Counted from the first letter of the stretch, positions 8,518-17,360 are shown. The stretch is DNA of 64,000 nt from Anaerostipes sp. (GCF_018381315.1 NZ_JAGZSD010000002.1:193003-257002); one strand, 5' to 3'. The notes: generated by a model from the sequence alone, not told the origin. A program made the numbers and translations.

Positions 8518-11157
8518 ATGAGCAAAGAATTGGAAAAGACATATAACCCGTCTGAGATCGAGGACAGGCTATATCAAAAGTGGCTGGACAACCAGTATTT
8601 TCATGCGGAAGTGGATCACAGCAAAAAACCGTTTACGATCGTTATTCCGCCTCCCAATATTACAGGAAAACTGCACATGGGGCATGCACTGGATGAAACC
8701 CTGCAGGATATTTTGATCCGTTTCAAAAAGATGCAGGGATACAACACGCTCTGGCAGCCGGGGACAGACCATGCCAGCATCGCTACAGAAGTCAAGATTA
8801 TTGAAGCTCTGAAAGAAGAAGGCATTGAAAAAGAAGATCTGGGCAGGGAAAAGTTTCTCGAAAGAGCCTGGGAATGGAAAGAAGAATACGGCGGCACGAT
8901 TGTCAGCCAGTTAAAGAAGCTGGGGTCTGCCTGTGACTGGGAAAGAGAACGCTTTACATTGGATGAGGGCTGTTCCAAAGCTGTGGAAGAAGTTTTCATC
9001 AAATTATATGAAAAAGGATACATTTACAAAGGATCCAGGATCATCAACTGGTGTCCGGTCTGCCAGACTTCCATCTCCGATGCGGAGGTAGAGCATGTGG
9101 ACCAGGCGGGACATTTCTGGCATATCAAATATCCGGTTGTGGGAACTGACGATTACTTGGAGATCGCTACCACACGTCCTGAAACTATGCTGGGAGATAC
9201 AGCTGTGGCTGTCCATCCGGATGACGAAAGATACGCCGGACTGGTTGGAAAAATGCTGGAACTTCCTCTGTGCGGCCGCCAGATTCCTATCGTGGCAGAT
9301 GAATATGTGGACAAAGAATTCGGAACCGGGGCTGTGAAGATTACACCGGCTCATGACCCGAATGACTTTGAAGTGGGCAGACGCCATGATCTTCCTGTAA
9401 TCAATGTAATGAACGATGATGCTACCATCAACGAAAACGGCGGCAAATATGAGGGCATGGAGCGTTACGAGGCAAGAAAAGCGATTGTAAAAGATTTGGA
9501 AGAACAGGGATACCTTGTTAAAATCAAAGATCATGAACACAATGTAGGTACACATGACCGCTGCAAAGCAACCATTGAGCCTATGGTTAAGCCCCAGTGG
9601 TTTGTAAAGATGGATGAGCTTGCAAAACCTGCCATTGAGGCAGTGAAAAACGGGGACATCAAGTTTGTTCCGGAGCGCTATACAAAGACCTATCTTCACT
9701 GGCTTGAGAATATCCGTGACTGGTGCATTTCCAGACAGCTTTGGTGGGGACACCGGATTCCGGCTTATTACTGTGATGAGTGCGGTGAAACTGTCGTGGC
9801 AAAAGAAAAGCCGGAAGTCTGCCCAAAATGCGGATGTACTCACTTTACTCAGGATGAGGATACCCTGGATACCTGGTTCAGTTCTGCCCTGTGGCCTTTC
9901 TCTGTTCTTGGATGGCCGGAGCAGACAGAAGAACTTGACTATTTCTATCCGACCAATGTCCTTGTAACCGGATATGACATTATCTTTTTCTGGGTAGTGC
10001 GCATGGTATTTTCCGGATATGAACATACAGGAAAGGCTCCGTTTGATACGGTGCTGATTCATGGACTTGTGAGAGATGACAAAGGCCGTAAGATGAGCAA
10101 GTCCCTCGGCAACGGAATAGATCCTCTCGAGATTATCGGACAGTATGGGGCAGATGCACTGAGATTTACTCTGGTTACCGGAAATGCCCCCGGAAATGAC
10201 ATGCGGTTCTACATGGAGCGTGTGGAGGCCAGCCGTAATTTTGCAAATAAGGTATGGAATGCATCACGTTTCATGATGATGAACTTTGAGCAGGCAGATT
10301 TCTCCCATGTGGAGCTTTCCGACCTGACCCAGGCAGACCGCTGGATTTTATCTAAGTTCAACACACTGGCTAAAGATGTAACGGACAATATGGACAAGTA
10401 TGAGCTTGGAATTGCGGTACAGAAGCTCAATGACTTTATATGGGAAGAATTCTGTGACTGGTATATTGAGATGGTGAAACCCCGTCTTTATAATGACGGG
10501 GACAATACGAAAGCTGCAGCATTATGGACACTGAAAAAAGTTCTTTCTGAGTCACTGAAACTGCTTCATCCGTTTATGCCGTTTATTACTGAGGAGATCT
10601 ACTGTAACCTGACCGGGGAAGAATCTATCATGCTGGCATCCTGGCCGGAATATAGAGAAGAATACAGTTTTACAAAGGAAGAGGCTGCTGTGGAACTGAT
10701 GAAAGAAGCGGTCAGAGGAATCAGAAATATCCGTGCCCAGATGAACGTATCTCCGAAGAAGAAAGCGAAGGTATTCGTTGTTTCTGAGAAGGAAGAGGTA
10801 AGAGACATTTTTGAGCAGGGAAGAGTTTTCTTCGGGACACTCGGTTATGCAGGCGAGGTTTTGGTTCAGGCAGACAAAGAAGGAATTCCGGAAGATGCGG
10901 TGTCCACAGTGGTGCCGGATGCGGAGATCTATATGCCGTTTGCTGAGCTTGTGGATATTGAAAAGGAAATCGAACGCCTGAAAAAGGAACAGAAGAATTT
11001 GGGCGGTGAGATTAAGAGATGTGAGGGCATGCTGAACAATGAAAGATTTTTGAGCAAGGCCCCGGCCCAGAAGGTAGAAGAAGAGAAAGAAAAGCTCTCA
11101 AAATACCGCCAGATGCTGGACAAGGTAGAGGAACGCCTGGAGCAGCTTGAAAAATAA
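8518..11157 (+). CDS. valS: Valine--tRNA ligase
   Basis: ValRS charges tRNA-Val with valine in the cytoplasm and edits misactivated threonine. The 879-residue length is normal. Class I signatures are clear: PPPNITGKLHMGHAL with HMGH at 53-56, and KMSKS at 525-529 within DDKGRKMSKSLGNG. A CPxCG zinc-type element (CPKCGCTHF) lies before the DTWFSSALWP motif, and the C-terminal coiled-coil arm of ValRS is present (EKEIERLKKEQKNLGGEI). TAGGAG precedes the ATG. Many Firmicute valS genes have a T-box leader; only 36 bases separate this one from the previous gene, so no T-box fits here. folC overlaps or abuts its stop codon. Confidence 0.97.
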   Translation: MSKELEKTYNPSEIEDRLYQKWLDNQYFHAEVDHSKKPFTIVIPPPNITGKLHMGHALDETLQDILIRFKKMQGYNTLWQPGTDHASIATEVKIIEALKEEGIEKEDLGREKFLERAWEWKEEYGGTIVSQLKKLGSACDWERERFTLDEGCSKAVEEVFIKLYEKGYIYKGSRIINWCPVCQTSISDAEVEHVDQAGHFWHIKYPVVGTDDYLEIATTRPETMLGDTAVAVHPDDERYAGLVGKMLELPLCGRQIPIVADEYVDKEFGTGAVKITPAHDPNDFEVGRRHDLPVINVMNDDATINENGGKYEGMERYEARKAIVKDLEEQGYLVKIKDHEHNVGTHDRCKATIEPMVKPQWFVKMDELAKPAIEAVKNGDIKFVPERYTKTYLHWLENIRDWCISRQLWWGHRIPAYYCDECGETVVAKEKPEVCPKCGCTHFTQDEDTLDTWFSSALWPFSVLGWPEQTEELDYFYPTNVLVTGYDIIFFWVVRMVFSGYEHTGKAPFDTVLIHGLVRDDKGRKMSKSLGNGIDPLEIIGQYGADALRFTLVTGNAPGNDMRFYMERVEASRNFANKVWNASRFMMMNFEQADFSHVELSDLTQADRWILSKFNTLAKDVTDNMDKYELGIAVQKLNDFIWEEFCDWYIEMVKPRLYNDGDNTKAAALWTLKKVLSESLKLLHPFMPFITEEIYCNLTGEESIMLASWPEYREEYSFTKEEAAVELMKEAVRGIRNIRAQMNVSPKKKAKVFVVSEKEEVRDIFEQGRVFFGTLGYAGEVLVQADKEGIPEDAVSTVVPDAEIYMPFAELVDIEKEIERLKKEQKNLGGEIKRCEGMLNNERFLSKAPAQKVEEEKEKLSKYRQMLDKVEERLEQLEK

Positions 11158-11158
11158 C

Positions 11159-12421
11159 ATGGCGGATTATGAAGAAGCAAGAAATTATTTGGACCATGTG
11201 ACAGGTTTCGCTAAAAAAACAGCCTTATCCAATGTACAATGGATTCTGGATGTTTTGGGAAACCCGGAAAAGGAGCTGTCCTTTATTCATGTGGCCGGGA
11301 CGAACGGCAAGGGTTCGGTCTGCGCGTTTCTGGATTCCATTCTCACTGGTGCAGGGAAGAAGACCGGACGGTTCACTTCCCCGCATTTAGTCCGCATAGA
11401 AGAAAGGATACAGTTTTGCGGCAGAGAGATTTCCAAAATAAGATTTGCACAAGTTTTTACGGAAGTAAAAGAAGCTGTCAGCCAGGCTGTGAAGGAAGGA
11501 GCGGCACATCCATCCTTTTTTGAATTTTTGTTTTTGATGTCCGTCGTCTTTTTTAAGGAAGAAGAAGCAGAAATATGCATCATGGAGACAGGAATGGGCG
11601 GAAGACACGATGCAACCAATGTCATTATGCCTGAAGTTTCTATTCTCACTGCAGTGAGTCTTGATCACCAGGAGTTCCTGGGAGATACTCTGGAATTGAT
11701 CGCCGGAGAGAAAGCAGGGATCATAAAACCAAAGGTTCCGGTGATCTGTCTGGAACAGAAACCGGAAGTTATGGAGGTATTTCAGGCGGAGGCAGAGCGG
11801 CAGAAATCAGAATTCCTAACAATTTCGAAAGATAATCTTATTTTTTCTGAAAAAAGCTGCGATTATATTGATTTTTTTAAAAAGAGTGCGTATGATAAAA
11901 AGAGTAAATGCCTGAAATTAGGCCTTTTCGGCGATTTCCAGTATGAAAATGCTGCACTTGCAGCGGCAGCAGTTCATCTGCTGTTTCCGGAAATCAGCAG
12001 GCGGGATGTGTTCTGCGGTCTTGCTTCTGCTTCTTTAACAGGCAGGATGGAAGAAGTAAGTCCGGGGATTTATATTGACGGAGGGCATAATCTCCAAGCG
12101 GCGGAGGCATTCTGCCATACATTGGACAGTTACTTTCCGCAGAGGAAGCTTATAGTATTTGCCCCTTCCCACAGACAGGAAGAGGAAGGGATCCTGAAGC
12201 TTCTTAAGAAAGTTAAAAATGTAGAAGGAATCTTAAAGGTTCCGGTTGAGAACCGGAAAATACCGGATGATGATTTCATAAAGGCATATAAAACAATGAT
12301 TCAAAAGTCGGAGGAAGGGATTCTCTGCTTTTGCATCGGCTCTTTTTATTTAGCTGGTAAGGTAAAAAATTATATGGAGGAAGAAAATGATCAATTACAG
12401 AGAAGAATTAAAGAAGTTTGA
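11159..12421 (+). CDS. folC: Folylpolyglutamate synthase/dihydrofolate synthase
   Basis: FolC adds glutamate to folates (and in many bacteria to dihydropteroate) using ATP. The ATP loop HVAGTNGKGS is at residues 44-53, followed by GRFTSPHLVRIEERI and METGMGGRHDATNVI, all Mur-ligase-superfamily landmarks of FolC. ATG 11159 (MADYEEARNYLDHV) gives the usual N-terminus; an in-frame TTG at 11147 is also possible. It starts directly after the valS stop (valS-folC is a common Firmicute order). The 3' end overlaps a small ORF by 35 bases. Confidence 0.92.
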   Translation: MADYEEARNYLDHVTGFAKKTALSNVQWILDVLGNPEKELSFIHVAGTNGKGSVCAFLDSILTGAGKKTGRFTSPHLVRIEERIQFCGREISKIRFAQVFTEVKEAVSQAVKEGAAHPSFFEFLFLMSVVFFKEEEAEICIMETGMGGRHDATNVIMPEVSILTAVSLDHQEFLGDTLELIAGEKAGIIKPKVPVICLEQKPEVMEVFQAEAERQKSEFLTISKDNLIFSEKSCDYIDFFKKSAYDKKSKCLKLGLFGDFQYENAALAAAAVHLLFPEISRRDVFCGLASASLTGRMEEVSPGIYIDGGHNLQAAEAFCHTLDSYFPQRKLIVFAPSHRQEEEGILKLLKKVKNVEGILKVPVENRKIPDDDFIKAYKTMIQKSEEGILCFCIGSFYLAGKVKNYMEEENDQLQRRIKEV

Positions 12422-12530
12422 ACCTTGCTTAGATGTGGATCAGGCAGAAGATGCCATTTACAGCGATGATTTAAAAGATGTAGAGGATCTGATCAACGAA
12501 ATCAAAGAAGACATAGAAGAAGAGAAATAG
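12387..12530 (+). CDS. Small acidic protein, 47 residues, unknown
   Basis: An ATG at 12387, 6 bases after ATGGAGG, opens a 47-codon frame starting MINYREELKKFEP and ending in EIKEDIEEEK before TAG 12528-12530. It is strongly acidic and probably helical. It overlaps the end of folC in another frame and ends 13 bases before the TPR membrane protein, which has its own ribosome site. The good ribosome site and tight packing argue that it is translated. Function unknown. Confidence 0.65.
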   Translation: MINYREELKKFEPCLDVDQAEDAIYSDDLKDVEDLINEIKEDIEEEK

Positions 12531-12543
12531 TTAGGTGGCGGAT

Positions 12544-13872
12544 ATGAAGAGTAAGGAAAAGATTAAAAACAGTTCCAAATACTACTACAACCTTGGATTA
12601 GAAAAAGCCAACACCAACGATCTGACCGGGGCTGTAAAGAACCTGAAAACTGCATTATTTTATAATAAGAATGACATGAACGCCAGAAATCTTCTGGGGC
12701 TGGTCTATTATCAGATGGGGGATATTGTCCCGGCATTGAGCCAGTGGGTCATCAGCAGCAACCTGAAAAAGGATGACAATGCGGCTATTGATTATCTGAA
12801 GGATGTGCAGGAGAACCCGGTACAGCTGGATACAGTCAACCAGGTGATTAAAAAATACAATCAGGCTCTTGTTTATGCAAAGCAGGAAAATGAAGATCTT
12901 GCTATGATCCAGCTGAAAAATGTTGTATCAATGATGCCCAATTTTGTCAACGCACAGCTTCTGATTGCCCTGCTTTCCATCAAAGATGAAAAGTACCAGG
13001 ATGCACAGAAGGCATTAAAAAAGGTTTTGGAAATTGACTGCAAGAATCCAAGGGCACTTGAGTATCTTCAGGAGACAGAGTCTCTCATGAAGCCGGCAGA
13101 CATCAAGGCCGAAGACGGAAGTACAGAGAAAGCGGAAGGACAGAAGAAAAGTCTGAGCAGCGTCATTAATAAATACGAGGAGCTGCCTTCTAACCGCCAT
13201 CGGATGATTTATATGGTGGGTGGAATTGTGATCGGAGTACTTGTCTCCATGGTACTTTTATATCCGAGCATCAAAAAGGCATCCGGCTACAAGTATACAT
13301 CTAAGATTGAGAATTACAAGGAACAGCTGCTGGCAAAGGAAACTCAGCTTAAGAGTAATGAAAAAGACATCAAAGAGGCAAAGGCGGCTGAGGCAAAGGC
13401 GAAAAAGGAATTAAAAGAGTTTGTGGGAGACAGCAAGACAGAAGGGATCTACGATTCACTTTTGACTGCGATGCAGTATTATGGTGACCGTCAGTATACA
13501 GAATCTGCGGATGCCCTGCTGAATATTGACCGGGATAAATTAGGCTCTAAGAAGATGAAAGAGATCTATGATGACCTGGAGCAGAAGGTGTATCCATATG
13601 CGGCTACAGGCCTTTATAACAAGGGAATCAGCGCATACAACCAGGGCAACTACAAAGATGCCATCAGTACTCTCAAAAAGGCAATCAAGGTAAAAGACAC
13701 CAACGTGGGATCTTATTTCTATCTGGCAAGATCTTACGAAAAGAACGGTGACAAAGAGAAAGCCATAAAAGCGTACGAGGATGTAATCAAGAAGTTCCCG
13801 GGCACAAACAGTGCAAGAAATTCACAGACTTACCTGGATCAATTACAGAATAAAAAGGCGAAAAATCTTTAA
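12544..13872 (+). CDS. Membrane-anchored TPR protein
   Basis: About 442 residues from ATG 12544, which lies 7 bases after TAGGTGG; a GTG at 12535 is the alternative. Residues 1-180 form TPR repeats (for example NLGLEKANTNDLTGAVKNLK). One membrane helix lies at about 221-243 (MIYMVGGIVIGVLVSMVLLY). A coiled coil follows (KETQLKSNEKDIKEAKAAEAKAKKELK), and two or three further TPRs lie at the C-terminus (NKGISAYNQGNYKDAISTLKKAI). So there are TPR domains on both sides of the membrane. It is the last gene before the hairpin that precedes the spoIIA operon. It may assemble envelope proteins; the exact role is unknown. Confidence 0.75.
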   Translation: MKSKEKIKNSSKYYYNLGLEKANTNDLTGAVKNLKTALFYNKNDMNARNLLGLVYYQMGDIVPALSQWVISSNLKKDDNAAIDYLKDVQENPVQLDTVNQVIKKYNQALVYAKQENEDLAMIQLKNVVSMMPNFVNAQLLIALLSIKDEKYQDAQKALKKVLEIDCKNPRALEYLQETESLMKPADIKAEDGSTEKAEGQKKSLSSVINKYEELPSNRHRMIYMVGGIVIGVLVSMVLLYPSIKKASGYKYTSKIENYKEQLLAKETQLKSNEKDIKEAKAAEAKAKKELKEFVGDSKTEGIYDSLLTAMQYYGDRQYTESADALLNIDRDKLGSKKMKEIYDDLEQKVYPYAATGLYNKGISAYNQGNYKDAISTLKKAIKVKDTNVGSYFYLARSYEKNGDKEKAIKAYEDVIKKFPGTNSARNSQTYLDQLQNKKAKNL

Positions 13873-13879
13873 ACAGCTG

Positions 13880-13910
13880 AAAAGAAACTGATAAGACACG
13901 AAAGAGAAAT
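13880..13910 (+). promoter_or_regulatory. Possible sigma-H-like promoter for the spoIIA operon
   Basis: AAAAGAAAC at 13880-13888 resembles a sigma-H -35 element and AGAGAAAT at 13903-13910 fits RNNGAAWW. The 14-base gap is a little longer than usual. The -10 lies inside the left arm of the downstream hairpin, so a transcript starting near 13917 would contain only the right arm. The match is partial. Confidence 0.35.
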
Positions 13911-13958
13911 ATATCCGGAAGACAGCAGAGCTTCCGGTGTATTTCTCTTTCATTTTTT
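13900..13958 (+). terminator. Intrinsic terminator directly upstream of spoIIAA
   Basis: A near-perfect stem of about 21 bp (13900-13921 with 13930-13951) has an 8-base loop and runs into ATTTTTTTA. It ends the TPR gene transcript. Only about 20 bases separate the T-run from the spoIIAA start codon, leaving no room for a promoter after it. Confidence 0.85.
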
Positions 13959-13978
13959 TATAAGGAGTGAGGAAGCGT

Positions 13979-14284
13979 ATGGCAACAGAATATCAGGTTG
14001 AAAACAGGACACTGTATGTAAGGCTGGACGGTGAGCTGGATCATCATTTGGCAGAACGGGTCAGGCATAAATGCGATGTGATCCTGAAATCATATCCGAT
14101 CAAGGACATAGAATTTGACTTTAAAAATACCGGATTCATGGACAGTTCAGGGGTAGGTATGATCCTTGGGAGGTACAAGCAGCTGAAGCCTTTGGGAGGC
14201 ACAGTAAGCGTAGTAAATGTCAATGACGTAGTGAAACGGATCGTACACATGGCAGGTCTGCACAAGATCATCAATGAACGATAG
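13979..14284 (+). CDS. spoIIAA: Anti-sigma F factor antagonist SpoIIAA
   Basis: This 101-residue STAS-domain protein binds SpoIIAB and frees sigma F in the forespore; it is switched off when SpoIIAB phosphorylates a serine. The phosphorylation motif is intact: FMDSSGVGMILGRYK, with the serines at residues 56-57. ATG 13979 is chosen over GTG 13967 because GAGG lies about 6 bases before it and because MATEYQVENRTLYVRLDGELD is a typical start. spoIIAB follows after 19 bases. Confidence 0.95.
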   Translation: MATEYQVENRTLYVRLDGELDHHLAERVRHKCDVILKSYPIKDIEFDFKNTGFMDSSGVGMILGRYKQLKPLGGTVSVVNVNDVVKRIVHMAGLHKIINER

Positions 14285-14303
14285 GCGATAGGGAGGATAA
14301 GGA

Positions 14304-14717
14304 ATGATACATTTAGAATTCAACAGCGAATCAGAGAACGAAGGGATCGCAAGGGTGCTGGCTGCAACTTATATGATGAAATTTGATCCGACCATGGAGG
14401 AAATGGCAGATGTGAAAACAGCGGTTTCTGAGGCTGTGACCAACTGTATTGTCCACGGGTACGACGATGACCAGGGGAAGATCAGCATGGATATATCAAA
14501 TGAAGGAAATATACTGAAAATTATTATTGAAGATTTTGGTGTGGGAATTCCGGACGTGAAGCAGGCTATGGAGCCAATGTACACAACAAAACCGGACGAA
14601 GAACGGACAGGCATGGGGTTTTCCTTTATGGAGGCGTTCATGGATAAAGTTCAGGTCACTTCTCAATCCGGGAAAGGCACCAAAGTCGTCATGGAAAAGA
14701 AAGTGACTGGGAAATAG
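14304..14717 (+). CDS. spoIIAB: Anti-sigma F factor/serine kinase SpoIIAB
   Basis: A 137-residue GHKL-fold kinase that holds sigma F inactive and phosphorylates SpoIIAA. The N box (EAVTNCIVHGY, residues 46-56), the G1 box (IIEDFGVGI) and the ATP-lid/G2 region (ERTGMGFSFMEAFMD) are present. Length and order match the canonical spoIIA operon. A clear GGGAGGA precedes the ATG. sigF starts 9 bases after the stop. Confidence 0.96.
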   Translation: MIHLEFNSESENEGIARVLAATYMMKFDPTMEEMADVKTAVSEAVTNCIVHGYDDDQGKISMDISNEGNILKIIIEDFGVGIPDVKQAMEPMYTTKPDEERTGMGFSFMEAFMDKVQVTSQSGKGTKVVMEKKVTGK

Positions 14718-14726
14718 GCCTTTTAT

Positions 14727-15452
14727 ATGGACGAGACTAGAGAGTTATTAAAGCTTACGAAAGAAGGAGATCAGGATGCAAGAGAGAAAATAGTGCTTGA
14801 CAATATGGGTCTGATCTGGAGCGTGGTAAAGCGTTTTACCGGGAGGGGACATGAGCCCGAGGATCTGTTCCAGATTGGCAGCATCGGGCTTTTAAAAGCT
14901 GTGGACAAGTTTGACTTGTCCTATGATGTGAAATTTTCTACTTATGCGGTGCCTATGATCACAGGAGAGATCAAACGGTTTTTAAGGGATGACGGAATGA
15001 TTAAGGTCAGCCGGTCATTAAAGGAGATCGCATACCAGGTGCGGCAGGCAGGGGAAGCCTTTGCCATGAAGCATAACAGAGAGGCAACCATCGATGAACT
15101 GTCCAGAGAGACTAAGATCGCCAGAGATGAGATTGTGGTAGCTTTGGAAGCAAATAAGGATGTGGAATCCATTTATCAGTCGACTTATCAGAGTGATGAC
15201 AGCCAGGTGCTTCTGGTGGACAAGCTGCCGGGAGAAGAGAATGAGTCAGAGACAGTAATCAATCATGTGATGCTGGAAGAACTCATGGACTCTTTGTCCG
15301 GAGATGAGAAAGAGCTGATTACAATGAGGTATTTCCAGGGGAAAACACAGCAGGAGATTGCCAGAAAGCTTTCTATTTCCCAGGTTCAGGTTTCAAGATT
15401 GGAGAAGAAGATTTTGCTCCGCATGCGAAAACAAATTCTTGGACATAGTTGA
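14727..15452 (+). CDS. sigF: RNA polymerase sigma factor SigF (forespore)
   Basis: This 241-residue sigma-70 family factor has region 2 (EPEDLFQIGSIGLLKAVDKFD, then KFSTYAVPMITGEIKRFLRDDG), region 3, and a region 4 helix-turn-helix (TQQEIARKLSISQVQVSRLEKKIL). Position as third gene after spoIIAA and spoIIAB identifies it as the first forespore-specific sigma factor. It starts 9 bases after spoIIAB, without a strong ribosome site of its own, which suggests translational coupling. A 22-bp palindrome lies just past its stop. Confidence 0.96.
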   Translation: MDETRELLKLTKEGDQDAREKIVLDNMGLIWSVVKRFTGRGHEPEDLFQIGSIGLLKAVDKFDLSYDVKFSTYAVPMITGEIKRFLRDDGMIKVSRSLKEIAYQVRQAGEAFAMKHNREATIDELSRETKIARDEIVVALEANKDVESIYQSTYQSDDSQVLLVDKLPGEENESETVINHVMLEELMDSLSGDEKELITMRYFQGKTQQEIARKLSISQVQVSRLEKKILLRMRKQILGHS

Positions 15453-15471
15453 AAAATGTGTTAGTATAATC

Positions 15472-15493
15472 TAAGAGGGAAATTTCCCTCTTA
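15472..15493. repeat. 22-bp perfect palindrome downstream of sigF
   Basis: TAAGAGGGAAA followed directly by its exact complement. It sits 20 bases after the sigF stop, has no loop and no T-run, and lies about 75 bases upstream of the rho promoter. It may be a weak terminator, an operator or part of a long rho leader. Confidence 0.6.
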
Positions 15494-15566
15494 TGATTAC
15501 AATTCTGTAGGGATCGGTCAAATTACAGGTCATCGGATACATCATCCATTTTCCCGCACTGAAAAT

Positions 15567-15595
15567 TGCAATTTGAATCAAAATAAGTTATAGTA
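15567..15595 (+). promoter_or_regulatory. Sigma-A promoter of rho
   Basis: TTGCAA and TATAGT are separated by 17 bases, ending 29 bases before the rho start codon at 15625. Confidence 0.75.
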
Positions 15596-15624
15596 TTGTG
15601 CTTTTAAACAAAGGAGAATATTCT

Positions 15625-16968
15625 ATGGTATATGAATCTATGTCTTTGCTTGAGCTTCGGCAGACGGCGAAAGAAAAGAATCTCAAAGGTATCAGCAGCC
15701 TGAAAAAGCAGGAACTGATTGAATATTTAAAAAATTATGACAGCGGACATAAACAGAGTGAGGCAGAACCTGAAAAGAAGGATGAACCTCCAAAAGAGGC
15801 AAAGCAGGAACGGGTGCCCAGGGATATCAAAAGCCTGGACAGCGGAAAAAAAGCCAACGGAATCCTGGAAGTGCTGCCGGACGGATATGGGTTTATCCGC
15901 TGTGAAAACTATCTCCCGGGGGAGAATGACATCTATGTATCTCCGACTCAGATCCGCAGGTTTAATTTAAAGTCCGGGGATATTTTATGCGGTGCAATCC
16001 GTGTAAAAAGCCAGAACGAGAAATTCGGGGCGCTGCTGTTTGTTGAATCAGTCAATGGATACCACCCTGAGGCAGCAGCCAGGCGGAAGCATTTTGAAGA
16101 TTTGACGCCGATTTTTCCGAATCAAAGGCTGAGGCTGGAGACAGAGCGGGCAACGATTCCGATGCGTATGGTAGATCTTCTGTCACCGGTAGGAAAAGGG
16201 CAGAGGGGGATGATCGTATCGCCTCCAAAGACCGGCAAGACAACACTGCTAAAACAGATGGCCCAGAGCATCAGCCAAAACTATAAAGATATAAAGCTGA
16301 TCGTACTGCTGATCGATGAGCGCCCGGAAGAGGTAACAGATTTTAAAGAGTCTGTGGAAGGCCAGAATGTGGAAGTTATTTATTCTACATTTGACGAACT
16401 CCCGGATCACCATAAGAGAGTATCAGAGATGGTGCTGGAGAGGGCAAAACGCCTTGTAGAACATAAAGAAGATGTGGTGATTCTTTTAGACAGCATCACA
16501 AGGCTGGCCAGAGCATATAACCTTACGGTGCCGCCAAGCGGAAGGACTTTGACCGGAGGGCTGGATCCGGCTGCACTGCATATGCCCAAGAGGTTTTTCG
16601 GAGCCGCCAGAAATATGCGGGAAGGCGGAAGCCTGACGATCCTTGCCACCGCTTTGGTAGAGACAGGAAGCAAGATGGACGATGTGATATTTGAGGAATT
16701 CAAGGGAACCGGAAACATGGAACTTGTGCTGAGCCGCCATCTTTCAGAACGCAGGATTTTCCCGGCAGTGGATATTGCAAAGTCGGGTACAAGGCGGGAT
16801 GATCTGCTGCTTTCCAAGGATGAACAGTCTGTGGTCAGTGCACTTCATAAAGAATTGTCCGGAAGCCGGTCCGATGAGTTCTTTGAGCAGACACTGAATA
16901 TGTTCAAGCGGTCAAAAAATAACCGGGAATTTATTGAATTTGCAAAGAAATCTCTGCTGAGAAAATAA
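15625..16968 (+). CDS. rho: Transcription termination factor Rho
   Basis: 447 residues from ATG 15625, which follows AAAGGAG by 8 bases; a GTG at 15598 lies upstream of this site and overlaps the promoter region, so it is rejected. The N-terminal helix bundle (LLELRQTAKEKNLKGISSLK) is followed by a Lys/Glu/Pro-rich linker, the cold-shock-like RNA-binding domain (GILEVLPDGYGFIRCENYLP) and a RecA-type ATPase with PPKTGKTT at 200-207 and VVILLDSITRLARAYN (Walker B). Rho is a hexameric RNA translocase that ends transcription. The gene is monocistronic by its own promoter, and rpmE has another. Confidence 0.97.
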   Translation: MVYESMSLLELRQTAKEKNLKGISSLKKQELIEYLKNYDSGHKQSEAEPEKKDEPPKEAKQERVPRDIKSLDSGKKANGILEVLPDGYGFIRCENYLPGENDIYVSPTQIRRFNLKSGDILCGAIRVKSQNEKFGALLFVESVNGYHPEAAARRKHFEDLTPIFPNQRLRLETERATIPMRMVDLLSPVGKGQRGMIVSPPKTGKTTLLKQMAQSISQNYKDIKLIVLLIDERPEEVTDFKESVEGQNVEVIYSTFDELPDHHKRVSEMVLERAKRLVEHKEDVVILLDSITRLARAYNLTVPPSGRTLTGGLDPAALHMPKRFFGAARNMREGGSLTILATALVETGSKMDDVIFEEFKGTGNMELVLSRHLSERRIFPAVDIAKSGTRRDDLLLSKDEQSVVSALHKELSGSRSDEFFEQTLNMFKRSKNNREFIEFAKKSLLRK

Positions 16969-16980
16969 GCGAAAAAATAT

Positions 16981-17009
16981 TTGCATTGTGACGGATGCTG
17001 TGATATAAT
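16981..17009 (+). promoter_or_regulatory. Sigma-A promoter of rpmE
   Basis: TTGCAT-17 bases-TATAAT, starting 13 bases after the rho stop and about 70 bases upstream of the rpmE start codon. A near-consensus match. Confidence 0.85.
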
Positions 17010-17077
17010 GAGAAAGCTGTTTAAGAATAAACAAAAGGAATGTTTAAGATAAACTAAGATCAAAGAGGTGAAGAAAC

Positions 17078-17278
17078 ATGCGCGAAGGAATCCATCCAGA
17101 ATACCATCAGGCAAAGGTAGTTTGCAACTGCGGTAACGAATTTGTAACAGGTTCTACAAAGGAAGATATCCACGTTGAAATCTGTTCTAAGTGTCATTCT
17201 TTTTACACTGGACAACAGAAAGCTACTCAAGCCCGCGGACGTATTGACAAGTTCAATCGTAAGTATGGTACTAAGTAG
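17078..17278 (+). CDS. rpmE: 50S ribosomal protein L31 (zinc-binding type)
   Basis: 66 residues. It carries four cysteines at 16, 18, 36 and 39 (CNC and CSKC), the zinc-ligand pattern of the C+ form of L31. The start MREGIHPEYHQAKVVC and end GRIDKFNRKYGTK are typical. AGAGGTGAAG precedes the ATG. It has its own promoter and a terminator hairpin, so it is a single-gene unit. Zinc-dependent regulation is often seen for L31 pairs, but no Zur site is evident. Confidence 0.97.
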   Translation: MREGIHPEYHQAKVVCNCGNEFVTGSTKEDIHVEICSKCHSFYTGQQKATQARGRIDKFNRKYGTK

Positions 17279-17291
17279 AAAACGGGAAATG

Positions 17292-17325
17292 ATAGGTTGA
17301 GGTTGCGAAATCTCAGCCTATTTTG
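17292..17325 (+). terminator. Terminator after rpmE
   Basis: ATAGGTTGAG and CTCAGCCTAT form a 10-bp stem with one G-U pair around a 9-10-base loop, followed by TTTGTTG. Confidence 0.75.
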
Positions 17326-17360
17326 TTGTATAAGAATTTAAAAGGAAGGACGGTCAGAAT

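Noticed and set aside
9004..10062. Minus-strand ORF of 352 codons
   Set aside because: Lies wholly antisense to valS and has no recognisable domain.
15449..15470. TTGAAA and TATAAT just after sigF
   Set aside because: Only 10 bases apart; too close for a sigma-A promoter.
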